A stretch of 64,000 nucleotides of DNA from NCBI GenBank assembly GCA_008711295.1, contig VUYV01000502.1, forward strand, positions 178,718 to 242,717, given 5' to 3'. The position numbers were made by a program, and so were the translations under genes. The DNA comes from Anarhynchus alexandrinus. Lineage: Eukaryota > Chordata > Aves > Charadriiformes > Charadriidae. Positions 37,016 through 47,520 of the stretch are shown here, piece by piece; position 1 is the first letter of the stretch, and each line of letters opens with the position of its first letter. A model generated the notes under the pieces. The model was not told the DNA's origin and made no database searches. It was given only the letters and a program-made list of their open reading frames with translations.

Positions 37016-37248
37016 TAGACTAGATATCAGGAAGAAATTCTTCCCTGTGAGGGTGGTGAGCCCCTGGCGCAGGTTGCCCAGAGAAGCTGTGGCTGCCCCA
37101 TCCCTGGAGGTGTTCAAGGCCAGGTTGGACGGGGCTTGGAGCAACCTGGGCTGGTGGGAGGTGTCCCTGCCCATGGCAGGGGGGTGGAACTGGATGATCT
37201 TCAAGGTCCCTTCCAACCTAAACCATTCTGTGATTCTATGATTCTATA
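37016..37248 (+). mobile_element. CR1 LINE, 3' fragment (about 230 bp)
   Basis: From 'actagatatcaggaagaaat' through 'agaagctgtggctgccccat', 'gcaacctgggctggtgggag' and 'ccttccaacctaaaccattc' to 'tgtgattctatgattctat'. Highly similar to the copies at 29612 and 38445, suggesting a young subfamily. Confidence 0.96.
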
Positions 37249-38444
37249 CCAATAAAGATAAATAAGAAATAAAACTGCCCCAGTGATTAATGCTGTATAC
37301 AATTGGAGAACAAGAGATGTTTTGCAGTAGAGAAAAATTTAAAACAACTTAACAGGAGGATAGGACACCTGAAGAGCTGAGAACACCCCAGCTCGTCAGA
37401 TTTTCAGGGTATGACCTGTTTGATACAGGAAACAACTCTCAAACCTTTTTATTTATACCTCTGCGACACCTGGGGACTGAACACTATGGAAGAAGGGTCC
37501 CAGACTGGGCAGGCAGCAGATCTAATCCAGCCTATTCTTGTCCTCGACTGGTTGAGATGCTCCTGCTGCCGCCTGCAGAGCCCCGTCCCTGGCTGTCCAG
37601 ATGCCTGCGCAAGCCCCAGGGCGATCCCGATTTACGCTGCTTCGCAGAGCAGTTGTGGAAGAGAGGGATACGTCTGCAGGCGGAAATGGCAACAGGGGGA
37701 ATTTAAAGAATATTTTTCATCCTCTTTTGAGCATAACTGCTTATTTTTCCCCAGTGACTACCTGCTAGGTACAGTTCGAAAGTGCTGAAACAGCATGTTT
37801 TTGGCATGCAACGGTTCATCTGAAAGTTAGGTACTTTCCACAAGCACAGTGAGGACATTTGGCCTAAAAATACAAAAAATGCATCCAAACTCTTTTTAAG
37901 GGTGAGCGGTGTGCAATGAGGCCCAGCTGCACGGCCAGGGGCACAGCCCTAAATAGATCATTTAAGCTTAAAAGAAAAGATTTGTTTCACATGTATTTGA
38001 TCCGACTTGTACTGCCAACACGGACAGCCTCTGCCCCACCACACGGCTCATTCAAACTGATTGGCAGGCACCTCATTTTGCTTAAGTTCTCCAGCTCAGA
38101 CCATGAAGGATTGGGCTGTCAAAACCTTCAGCATCCAATCCTCAGTGTGTGTCAATGCCAGTAATATAAATATGCATTTATGTGGTGACATTATTAAAGG
38201 AAGGCAGGTGACAAAAAGGAAGAAAGGTCTAGAGCGAAGGGTTTCACGGCCTCCCAAAACTGGAGATAGCTGCATCAAACAAAGCCTTATGGTCAGTGGA
38301 AACCTTAAGTTGAAATAACCATCCTGTCTTGCATGAGTAAGAAGATCTTGGTGAGGACCGCAATATTTTTACTACTCCCTAACGCTTAAGCCCATCAAAC
38401 AAGGATCAAAAAAAAATCAAGCCTTCGGATGATCTCTCATCATC
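37249..38444. other. Unique sequence without a supported gene
   Basis: Nothing recognised. The 125-codon plus frame at 37411-37788 has no recognisable domain and no splice context. Confidence 0.6.
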
Positions 38445-38886
38445 CCTGAGAGAGTTGGGGTTGTTCAGTCTGAAGAAGGCTCCGGGGAGACCTTATTGCA
38501 ACATTTCGGTATCTGAAGAGGGCCTACAGGAGAGCTGGGGAGGGACTTTTTACAAGGGCATGGAGTGATGGGACAAGGGGGAATGGCTTCAAACTGGAAG
38601 AGGGGAGATTTACGTGAGATATTAGAAAGAAATTTTTCACTGTGAGGGTGGTGAGCCCCTGGCGCAGGTTGCCCAGAGAAGCTGTGGCTGCCCCATCCCT
38701 GGAGGTGTTCAAGGCCAGGCTGGATGGGGCTTGGAGCAACCTGGGCTGGTGGGAGGTGTCCCTGCCCATGGCAGGGGGGTTGGAACTCAATGATCTTCAA
38801 TGTCCTTTCCAACCTAANGCCTATGGCAGGGGGGTTGGAACTGGATGATCTTCAAGGTCCTTTCCAATCTAAACCATTCTGTGATG
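38445..38886 (+). mobile_element. CR1 LINE, 3' fragment with duplicated tail
   Basis: Begins in 'gagagagttggggttgttca', then 'ggggagaccttattgcaaca', 'gaatggcttcaaactggaag' and 'agaagctgtggctgccccat'. The last 55 or so bases of the element body occur twice (38763-38817 and 38819-38873), separated by a single N at 38818. The two copies differ at several bases. The duplication is either real or an assembly join of two CR1 tails. Confidence 0.94.
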
Positions 38887-39879
38887 CTGAAACTGCAGCA
38901 TCAGCAGTACCTCATGTTTCTTGAACGCGTCAGAGTGAAGCCGTCACCCTGGCTCCCGTGAAGGGGACCCAACACCTCGTCACTCCCTTGGCAGCAGAGG
39001 ATCCCTTGCCCCTCGGTCTGTACATTCCCCTCACACCTCTCAAAGTAAATTTGGGTGATGCCCATAAAGACAAGGGAATATCAAACGTGAGCAGGCCCTA
39101 TGAAGTCAGTCGATCGATGAATCAATAGGAACATGTGGGGAAAGCTATCACAGAGGGGGAATTGTGGTGAAGCGGTTGCAGGAGAGCCTCGTTGCCTGCA
39201 GTGCGGCTCTGCGTAAGCACTACGCGCGGATTCCCAGCGGCACCGAGGACCTGGGCAGCTAGACGGGTCGGGAATTTAATTGAACCTGACTGATGCCTGT
39301 CAGTAAAATACGAGCAAAGTTTCCAGGAAAAATGAAGATTTTTCTCTTCCAACAAGAAATAGTTTGTCCTGTCTGTCATGGTTTGGGCCGCTCATCACTC
39401 AAATTAGTTTGTTATTTCAATTAAAACTGTGCATTTTAGTAATATTTATTAAATGTCCGTAGGGGAGGAGAAGACTTATTTTACAGTGAGGAGGACTATG
39501 AAAATTTAAAACCCCTTTCTGACACCAGAGATTCTTTGCTGCAGGCAGATCTGCCGGGCTGCAGATCGCGGATTAAGCTATTCCCGAACAGCTTTCTACG
39601 GGAAAAACACTAATCTGCCATGAAAGTACATAGGCATGGGAGTGGGTAGGATGTGAATTTTATGCTAATATTATATAATTCTGCAACTAGAAGGTTATGT
39701 TTTGCCAACGTGGAGATGTGCTCAATGCATTTCACCTTTTAGGGGTATTATATTTATATATATATATGTCTCTCTCTATATACATACACATAAAGGACAT
39801 TAAAGGACAAATAATCACTCCCCACTATATCAAAATTCAACTGTTCCATCAACATAATTTAATTCTGAGCTACACAACA
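38887..39879. other. Unique sequence without a supported gene
   Basis: No gene. A short AT dinucleotide/CT run lies at about 39752-39790. 'tgtcatggtttgggcc' near 39376 was considered as an LTR start and rejected. Confidence 0.6.
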
Positions 39880-40090
39880 TCATTTAGACAACCGTTCAAG
39901 TCATGATTTAAAGACTTCAAGTGATGGAGAAGCCATCGTACCCTGAGGTAAATTATCCCCGCAGTTAATTGCATTCATTGTTAAAATTGTGCACATTATT
40001 TTTTCTCGATTCATCTTGCTTCGGCTCCCAATCTGTGACTCTTGACCCTTTAACCCTGAGAACCTGTCTGAGACGACAAAGACCGACGGC
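39880..40090 (-). mobile_element. Ancient CR1/L3-like LINE fragment
   Basis: Plus-strand text 'gatttaaagacttcaagtga', 'tggagaagccatcgtaccct', 'gaggtaaattatccccgcag', 'ttaattgcattcattgttaa' follows an old amniote CR1 consensus on its reverse strand ('...agtgatggagaatccaccac', 'aggtaaattgttccaatggt', 'taattactctcactgttaaa'). It is heavily diverged but collinear over about 180 bases, and it partly aligns with the fragment at 47245. Non-coding relic. Confidence 0.7.
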
Positions 40091-42792
40091 TGCCTTCCAG
40101 CACAGATGAGCACTAAATTCAAGCAGGAAGACAAAATCGTCAGAATACGGCAAAAGCTTCTTTTTGCCAAAAAAAAAATCTTCAATGGGGTTTGTAAAAC
40201 GTATGAATAAATAGCATCAAAACGTTTGGTTGGGTTTAGGGTTGTTTTTTTTTCCTTTTTTTATATGGAGTTCAGGAATCATTTTGTCTTTCTGCATGAT
40301 TCAATGTCATCTCTTTACTGGAAATGAAATCTCCTCCAGTGTTTTCACTGAAATCCCTCTTTAAAATCCCATCACCAAATTGGAAGGAAGGTTGGGCCGA
40401 TTTCCCTGCCTCTGGTAATGCTAATCCCTGTCTGGCTATATTGCTAATTCATCAGTGCCAGCGACGATTTCGCCCGGAGGGTCACAGAAACTACTTCTAA
40501 AGAACATTTTTCTTTTGCCCTGGGTGAGGAACAGCTTGCGCCAAACGGCAACATTTCCCAAAGATTTCCCAGGATGGGAATTTACTGTCTCCTTTAGAGG
40601 TACATTTAACTTTCTCTTGCATCCTCAACATAACAATATTGTTTTGGAACAAAGTGGGAAGGTTTCCAACAAGTCTGTAAAACATATGTTTGGTTGCCCA
40701 GTAGTATTACCCTGCCCACTTGGATCCCGGATCTGAGAAGGAGCTTTTGCCTAAAACGGGGAAAGAAACAAACTCCCGTCTGTCAGTACGAGGAGGTTTG
40801 GCGTGGGTGGCTGATTAACACTTTTGTTTGAAGCCCCTAGTTAAAAATATTGGCAATACCACCTTTGTGCCGTGCCGTTCCCGGTAATGAGCTATTTTAG
40901 AAATAAGGAGAAAGAAAGGATTTACTATGAAAAATTATAGGTATCAAAACCACAAGGACTTTTATCAGCTGCTGCAAAGCAAATACGTGTAGGTTCAGTT
41001 TTGGAGCACCTCCAAATTTACTGTTTGGCCCTTCAAGCCTTCTGTTTCTTTTTTAGGGCACTCTATTGTACTGTCTGTAAGGCAAATATGAAGAACCATG
41101 TGATAGTGTATGGTGCGTAGGAGAGAATAAATGACTGCATAATGTTTCCTGGTGAGGTTTCTATACTAATTACCAGTTTTCTTTTTTTTTCCCCCTTTGT
41201 TTTCTCCAACTACATTGTTCCAGAATAATGAAATTTTCTCTTGCAAAAGTTTCCATGACAGTTTCTTTTTAAACAATGCAGGAAAATATGTATTTTAAAG
41301 CTATAATTATCCGGAATTGATGCACGCAACAAAAAGTTGGGTTTCACTTCTCTGCAATTCAACTTTCAGCGTTCGAGGTCAAAAGTATTATTATATAATT
41401 TACTTTAAAAAATAATTTGAAAAAGAAGATAAAGAAGAGTCCTAATAACAAAACTACCTTTATCTATTATAGCTATATAAAACTACTATCTATTATATAT
41501 AGTTTCTGATACTGTATGCCAGATGTCACTACGACCGGACCTGAAGGGTGCTGGGATTGTATTTGAACAATGGGAAACTATCGGGAGAGCTGGTAAGAAA
41601 GCTGTGATCCCCTTCTTCGAGGCTATCGCTGGCTCACCAATATTTTACAATAATACTATGACTTCTTGACATCATAATGCGCTCTCAGACAGTTGTTTTT
41701 ACTTGAGCTGCTGGGGATAGACATTATTTTCTTTATCTGCCCAAAGAAATTACTTTAAAGCAGCAAATAAAGCAAAATTGGATTGGTATTTGGGTCCTTT
41801 CAAATTAACGTGGTTCCAAATTCCAACAGCTTTGGAGCAGTGCTTTTTTAGCACGGATACACATTCCCACTGACAGCAGGGTCTCCACACTTTCATGTGT
41901 AGCATAGGCTGTGACTTTCATACTCTAGCACCTTTTTCTTTTAATTCTTTTAATAGCAAATGAGAACCGACGCCTCAGTTCCCTGATAGTAATGAGAGAT
42001 TCCAAGGTGAACGCGGCATAAAAACAACTGCTTTAAGCAAGAAGTTAAACTATTTGAGTGACAGGAAAGATGAATATTCTTGTTTATTAGCTAACTCCAC
42101 CCACTCAAAGTTTGTGCCAAGACATTTGCAAATAGATTTACCATCTCAGCAAACGCCACATAATTTCAGGCAGATCTCTATTTGCTGTCTGTTCCGTTCT
42201 TCCAGCACATGCTAAAGAAGGAAAGGTTAATACCAGAGGTTACTGCAAACTAAATAGAAAATAGATTGAGTAACACTTTAATATATTGAATCCAATAGAA
42301 GACAGCGCAGTAACACGAATGCCTTAACTACTCTTGGGATAACATCCTCGGATACCAAGCTAGATGATGATTTCTCTTTGCTGCAGCCTTATTCCAGTCC
42401 CTGATGCCGCAGGCCGGGCTGTCACTGTCCTTGGACTTGCAGACAGGGTTTTGCTCTATTTGCCCTACCAATCTTGTCAAAGAAGTGAAGAGATGTGGGC
42501 AGGCAAGTCATAAATTTACTTTCCTCTTTACCAGCATCAGCAGGATATATAAATTATTGTGTTCCTCCTATTGACTGGAGCGCTTCACTATCACATCCCC
42601 CTTGCTGGGGCTGCAAGATGGGACTCCAGTGGAAGACAGATGATAATCGATGCTGGTGAGGAGGGAAACACTAGCTGGTGTCTTCAGAGCATCCATAGGA
42701 AGAGCTAGCACTTTCTGCTTCCCACAACAGTTTACACAGATAATTCCCTTAAAGACAGCAAATCGCTCACACCTTGGAGTAGTGGGGACTGC
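40091..42792. other. Unique AT-rich sequence without a supported gene
   Basis: No gene or clear repeat. A degenerate 'ctattata' repeat lies at 41463-41506. The block 41900-42250 is non-repetitive, AT-rich with scattered CpG, and a candidate non-coding element. Confidence 0.6.
41463..41506. repeat. Imperfect AT-rich tandem repeat
   Basis: Two degenerate copies of a 'tatctattata...actac' unit ending in 'tatatatag'. Confidence 0.6.
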
Positions 42793-43496
42793 ATGAACAG
42801 CTTTGGAGGAAAGAGAAGGGGGTTGTTTGACACTGCACAGCACTCGACTCTACGACAACCAGCCAGAAAGAAAGGTTTGCAGCTTTGGACCCTAAGGTCC
42901 AACACCCAGATCCCCAGTGCAACATCTGAAACAGCCGCCCTGCTCGCAGGGACGCGGAGCATCCCCGGCTGGTCACAGCCTCTCTCTCTGCATATCCCCT
43001 CCCCGCACTCAGCTTTGGGGATGCCACACTGGGAAGCCCAGTGGAGGACCGCTCCGCTACTGCCATCCGAACCAGCAGCAAGAGACAGTCCACCCAATGC
43101 CAAACCAAACAGAGATGTCTTGCAACACAGCCCGCATACAGCAAAGGATATATTTGGGCCAAGGTCCAGCAGAGACATGTCTCAGAGGCAGGGGATCGCC
43201 ACTACAGAGGTATGCCAACAGTGCCAGCGTTCATGTTTCAAGGGGCAAAAAGAAACGGTGACTTTTTAGTATTACACATTGATCCTGCTAGAAAGGAGCA
43301 GTCAGTACGGTGCACTGTCTCAAGCAATTCGAGAGAAAACGAAAGAGCCATCGCCCCAAACGCTGGTGCAGCAGTGAACAGGCCCTTTGAAAGGATCTCC
43401 GCTCCAGCCTATGCTTTGTGGCTTAGTGCATCATCTGCCTAAAAGCATATGGATGAAGAGCTCTAATGCACGGTCTGGAGATGAACATGCAAAAAA
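42793..43496. other. GC-richer block with overlapping open frames, no supported gene
   Basis: Frames of 110-158 codons are open on both strands at 42732-43442 because stop codons happen to be sparse. None shows a domain, a splice framework or a consistent frame. The longest plus frame is 42793-43269 (158 codons). A real but unrecognised exon cannot be excluded. Confidence 0.5.
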
Positions 43497-43612
43497 CCCT
43501 TTCATTTCAGGATGAGTATCATTCCAGGTTGATCTTCTGTGATGTATTTGTAGAAATAAACCAAAAAAAAAAAAAAAAAAAAAAAAAGCCCTTTAAAATC
43601 CCTTCATTTCAG
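43497..43612 (+). other. Possible short poly(A)-tailed insertion with flanking direct repeats
   Basis: 'ccctttcatttcag' (43497-43510) recurs as 'cccttcatttcag' (43600-43612), flanking 89 bases that contain AATAAA (43555-43560) and a pure A25 run (43563-43587). This resembles a truncated poly(A) retroinsertion with target-site duplications. Two features fit poorly: AATAAA lies only two bases from the tail, and 12 bases separate the tail from the right repeat. Chance is a realistic alternative. Confidence 0.3.
43563..43587. repeat. Poly(A), 25 bases
   Basis: Longest homopolymer in the window. Confidence 0.97.
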
Positions 43613-46384
43613 AAAAAGAGATTTTTTCTTGGATCATTGTTTCATTTTGCTTTATTTTACTTTGCTGATTTTTTGTATGCATGAGTATGCATTTTTATAC
43701 GCACACCTCTACGTGGCAGTGAAGAAGTAAGGAATCCTACCAAAAAAGAAAACCTTCTGCTCTCTTGTACTGGAGAATATTTCATGAGCAACTCCAAGAG
43801 ATAGGAGAGGGAATTAGAGCAGCTGCCAATGGAAGCTGTAAATACTTCTGAAATAGCTGAATTACACCGCTTTTGCTGAAAACCTCCAGCTGTGCGAAAG
43901 CTTGTGATCTCGCCGCAAGTGACTTCAGCGGCTGTGAAGATGCATCCAGCGAGAGATGCCAGTTTGGCAGGGACAGGCTCCTCCGCAGCGACCGGCGCCT
44001 CTAAGGGTTGTTTATGGTTTCCCACTCTCGGGTCTGTGCCATGAGGTGCTGAACCCGAGACGCGTTTGCTAGCTACAAACTCCTAACAAGTTAGGAGAAA
44101 AATTTGGGAGGGTTGAGGCCAAGCTGCTGAGGCAGCTCTTTAAAACACACTGAATTCCTCTGGCTTGTTTGGAAAGTATTATTTATCAGTATGGCTGTAT
44201 GTCCCCCTCCCCACCTGGGAGATTTTCACCTCCTCATTGCTGAGCGAGGCCATCCTGCGAATTTCCTGACATCCCAGCATCCCAGGAAGCCACTACATGG
44301 CATTTCTACATTCAGAAAGTGCTGCTCAGGTGGGAAATGTCTCTCCCTCAGCCTGCACGGATCCGAGGAGCTGCAGCCCTCACGCAGTGCCGGACCCTAT
44401 CATCAGACAGCTCACAAGCATCCAGGTGTCATTCCCTGGCAGCAAATTCCAGGGAGACCCAGGAGGAAACGGGAAGAAGGTCCCACATTCCTCCCTGGGC
44501 TTGGGGCAGGCGCCCCAACTCAGATGATTTAGAGCCCTGCCTTAGGCTGAACAAGCCCTGCCTGGATTTCTAATTTCTCCTCCAAATGTTGCTGCCCTGC
44601 GTAGTTATAGCTTAAAAAAACCTCAATTAGCACGCACTACCTTACAGACTATTCCACAATGCTTTCAACGCCATCAGTCTGAGTATTCACATTGGGTGTG
44701 TATTTTTGTGTACCTAACATAAAAAACAGAGTCACATTAAAAAATGTTGGACACTAGTTACTGGCACCTCCTGACTCTTCTGATAAGCCATTTTCCTTTG
44801 CTTTGGTCCCATATGGGATTAAAAAAAAACGAGGCTTAGTTTATTTTTTTAAGAAGGATGAAAAATTGCATGGGTGGATGCCCTGTGGACCACTGGAGCA
44901 TTGTTTTTCTCTGCATGCACACGCACACTTCCATAATACGCCGGGCATGCAAGCTAATGCAAATTATTAATTGCCCATTCTCTGTTTTACATGCCCACGT
45001 CTAGCAGACTGTAGGTCACAGTAAAAGCATAAAGCAAGAAAGATGAAAGGTGCATGTTGATTACCACTCAGAATTGAACAGGCTGCTGATCGGTAGGACT
45101 ATAATACCTCATAAAGATGATAATGATTCTTCCCCCTCCTTTTCCATCTTCATAAACAAGCTTACTTCCATCAGGTTGCATGAAGGGCTCAAAGAACAAT
45201 GAACAAACATAATCAAAATTCCAATATGTTTGCATTAAGACTGAAATGAGCAGTGACATACCTGCACTGTTTAATGTCTATGCCTTCTGCCCTGGAGTAT
45301 AGAAAAAGATACATCTTTCTCCTCAAATAATGAAGAGGAAGGGCAATTAATTATATGAAGTTTCTTCTTACTAGCGACCAGACTTGATGGCCAGGCCAAT
45401 GAACTGGAGCTGGATATCTCCCGTGCGTTGCTGTCGCCAGGTCACCGTGGCCCAGCTTTCTGGCTTATGAATTTCCATGGAGAAACCAACGTGTTATTTT
45501 GCAAAGTAGATTTTAATTTAGAGTTTCTGCTGTATGACCTGTTCCAATCACAGTCTGAATCAATCACTGATCTGCCTCTCACAGCATTTCTTCTGTGAAG
45601 TCGTATTTCCCATCACTGGATGCAAATTCACTCCCCAGCACGAAATCAGTGTTGATTCCTCCACTGTTTAGAGCTGCAAGCTGTGCCTTTCCTTCACTGC
45701 TCTAATTCCCACCTGCGAAGGACTCTGGGGGTCAGTGCCTCCAAGCAGCTCTGGCAGGGCTGGAGGAGGCAACGCTGGTGAGTTTGGGCCTGGCACCACT
45801 CTTCAGTCATCATGAAGAGCGTACGCTTGCCCTGTGTTTAGGAGCAGCGCTTCTACAGGCATTTGGGCTTTTACACTCTTGCTCAAACCTATGCTTTAAT
45901 TGTCATTCAACTTTCAAGGCTGTCCCATGGAATGCTGTGACTATTTTTAAAACAGTTGGCCTCAATCCATCGATACCGAGAAGCCCATCGGTGAGACAAG
46001 CCTTGGGTTCTCACCCTCTACCCGCCGTCTCCGAAACACCCCAGGTAAGGCTCAGGTTGTGGCCATCAACTGGAGGGCAGCCAGCTCTTCGACCAACCTG
46101 CTCCTTATACCACTGCATTATGGTCGGAAAAGATCCCTCCTGCAGCTGGCCCTAAACATTCGTTACCCACCGACCTCTCGCACTGCCACAGCGCGGCGTG
46201 CCAGGGATCCTTCCTCGGGCTCTCGAGCCTCTTTGAGTGCTGACAAAATGCAACGGAGTCCTCTCTTCCCTCTTTTGTCAAGGCAGCTTCTGGAGCCTCT
46301 CTTCCTGGGCTCGCCCTCCTAATGCCTCGATAAGCCTCGTAACGCTGCCTTTACACTCTGGTGGTATTGTGAATATCCTTCTTT
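43613..46384. other. Unique sequence without a supported gene
   Basis: No gene seen. An exact POU octamer ATGCAAAT (44957-44964) runs directly into 'tattaattg'. The interval 44580-45000 is AT-rich and non-repetitive. The 125-codon plus frame at 45778-46155 has no domain. Confidence 0.6.
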
Positions 46385-46640
46385 AAACCCACTGCCCAGT
46401 GCTGGACATGATATTTCAAATGAGGTTTTACAAAGGCTTTGTATAATGAAACCATTCTCTCTCTTGATTTTAACTAATCCTCTTGCTTATTCACCATAAG
46501 ACCTGATTAGCTTCTCTTGCATCTGCCACACACTTGGATCTTTACCTTCTAATTATCACATGCTTTTATCCCCAAGTCTCCTTCCTTTGCTGTTTTGGCA
46601 CATCTGTTATTCAAAGCACCTTTTCCTCTCCTTCAAGCCG
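46385..46640 (-). mobile_element. Ancient L3/CR1-like LINE fragment (ORF2 end)
   Basis: Plus-strand order 'ctggacatgatatttcaaat', 'gaggttttacaaaggctttg', 'tataatgaaaccattctctc', 'gacctgattagcttctcttg', 'catctgccacacacttggat', 'ccccaagtctccttcctttg'. This matches, in order, the reverse complement of the old CR1/L3 ORF2-to-3' region as I remember it. Strongly diverged; no usable frame remains. Confidence 0.6.
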
Positions 46641-47244
46641 CCTCACCCTACCTGCACACGCGCTGCAATTTCTAGGACTGCGTCCCAGATTTGAGGGTCT
46701 TCTTAAAAATGTGGTCACTTGACAGAATAAAAGTGTTTTAAATATTAACACATCAACACCGCGTTGTCTTCCTGAGTCTGCAGACAGCCTACAACAATAA
46801 TTCATTCCTTTCAGCACCACCTCGCTTATCCCCATCATTTGTTGACTTCAAAGCTTAAATATGGTGATTTAAAGGTCAACACTCTTAGCTAGTCACTTAA
46901 CCATAATTTTAGCAGAATTTATTCTGTTAACGTACTTCTTTTCCATCTCAAATTGCCTCCCCAGAGGTCAAAAACCCCATCTGTCTCTACCCTTCCCAAA
47001 CCTCCAGCTGCGATTTCACAGGGCTAAATTGTCAATACAAACATTTCTGGCATATTTAGAAAGCTGAACTAACAGTAAAATGAATACGATTGAAGGCTCT
47101 ACAGCACTGATTATCTTTTTCCAGTTAGGTTCATTTAAAAATATTATTTTTTCAATCGAAATAAAACCACCCTACAATTTCCATTCGCTGCACTAGCGAG
47201 CGGCTCCCGCACACGACCCTCCTCGGCTTTCAATTATCATTGCC
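46641..47244. other. Unique sequence
   Basis: AT-rich, no gene or repeat recognised. Confidence 0.6.
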
Positions 47245-47520
47245 TGAAGGGACCCTTGTCATCACCAGGGGCGACCTCTTCCCGGCTACAGGCCACGGAG
47301 CTTCATTTGGTGACCCTGGCTGGAAGCCCAATAACCGCTAACTGAATTACGGTCTGTGTTTCAGAGAACTATGCGATATTCAAGTAAAGACTTTGGGAAA
47401 CGGATACTCTGAAAGGGGGGGTAAGTTACACCAACGGTTAATTACCCTCGCTGTTAGAAATATATGCCTTATTTCCAGTTTCGGTATCGTTTACAATCCA
47501 CCTTTGTATCCCCTGTGCAA
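47245..47520 (-). mobile_element. Ancient CR1-like LINE 3' fragment (about 275 bp)
   Basis: Plus strand: 'gaagggacccttgtcatcac', 'caggccacggagcttcattt', 'ggaagcccaataaccgctaa', 'ggtaagttacaccaacggtt', 'aattaccctcgctgttagaa', 'tatatgccttatttccagtt'. All occur in the order of the old amniote CR1 3' consensus on the minus strand. It overlaps the consensus intervals held by the fragments at 39880 and 59115, so the three support each other. Confidence 0.75.

Noticed and set aside
39376..39420. 'tgtcatggtttgggcc' as the start of an avian ERV LTR
   Set aside because: Only about 16 bases resemble an LTR start. No polyadenylation region, matching end or target duplication follows.
42732..43442. Overlapping frames of 110-158 codons on both strands
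   Set aside because: Simultaneous openness on both strands indicates a local scarcity of stop codons; there is no domain or exon structure.
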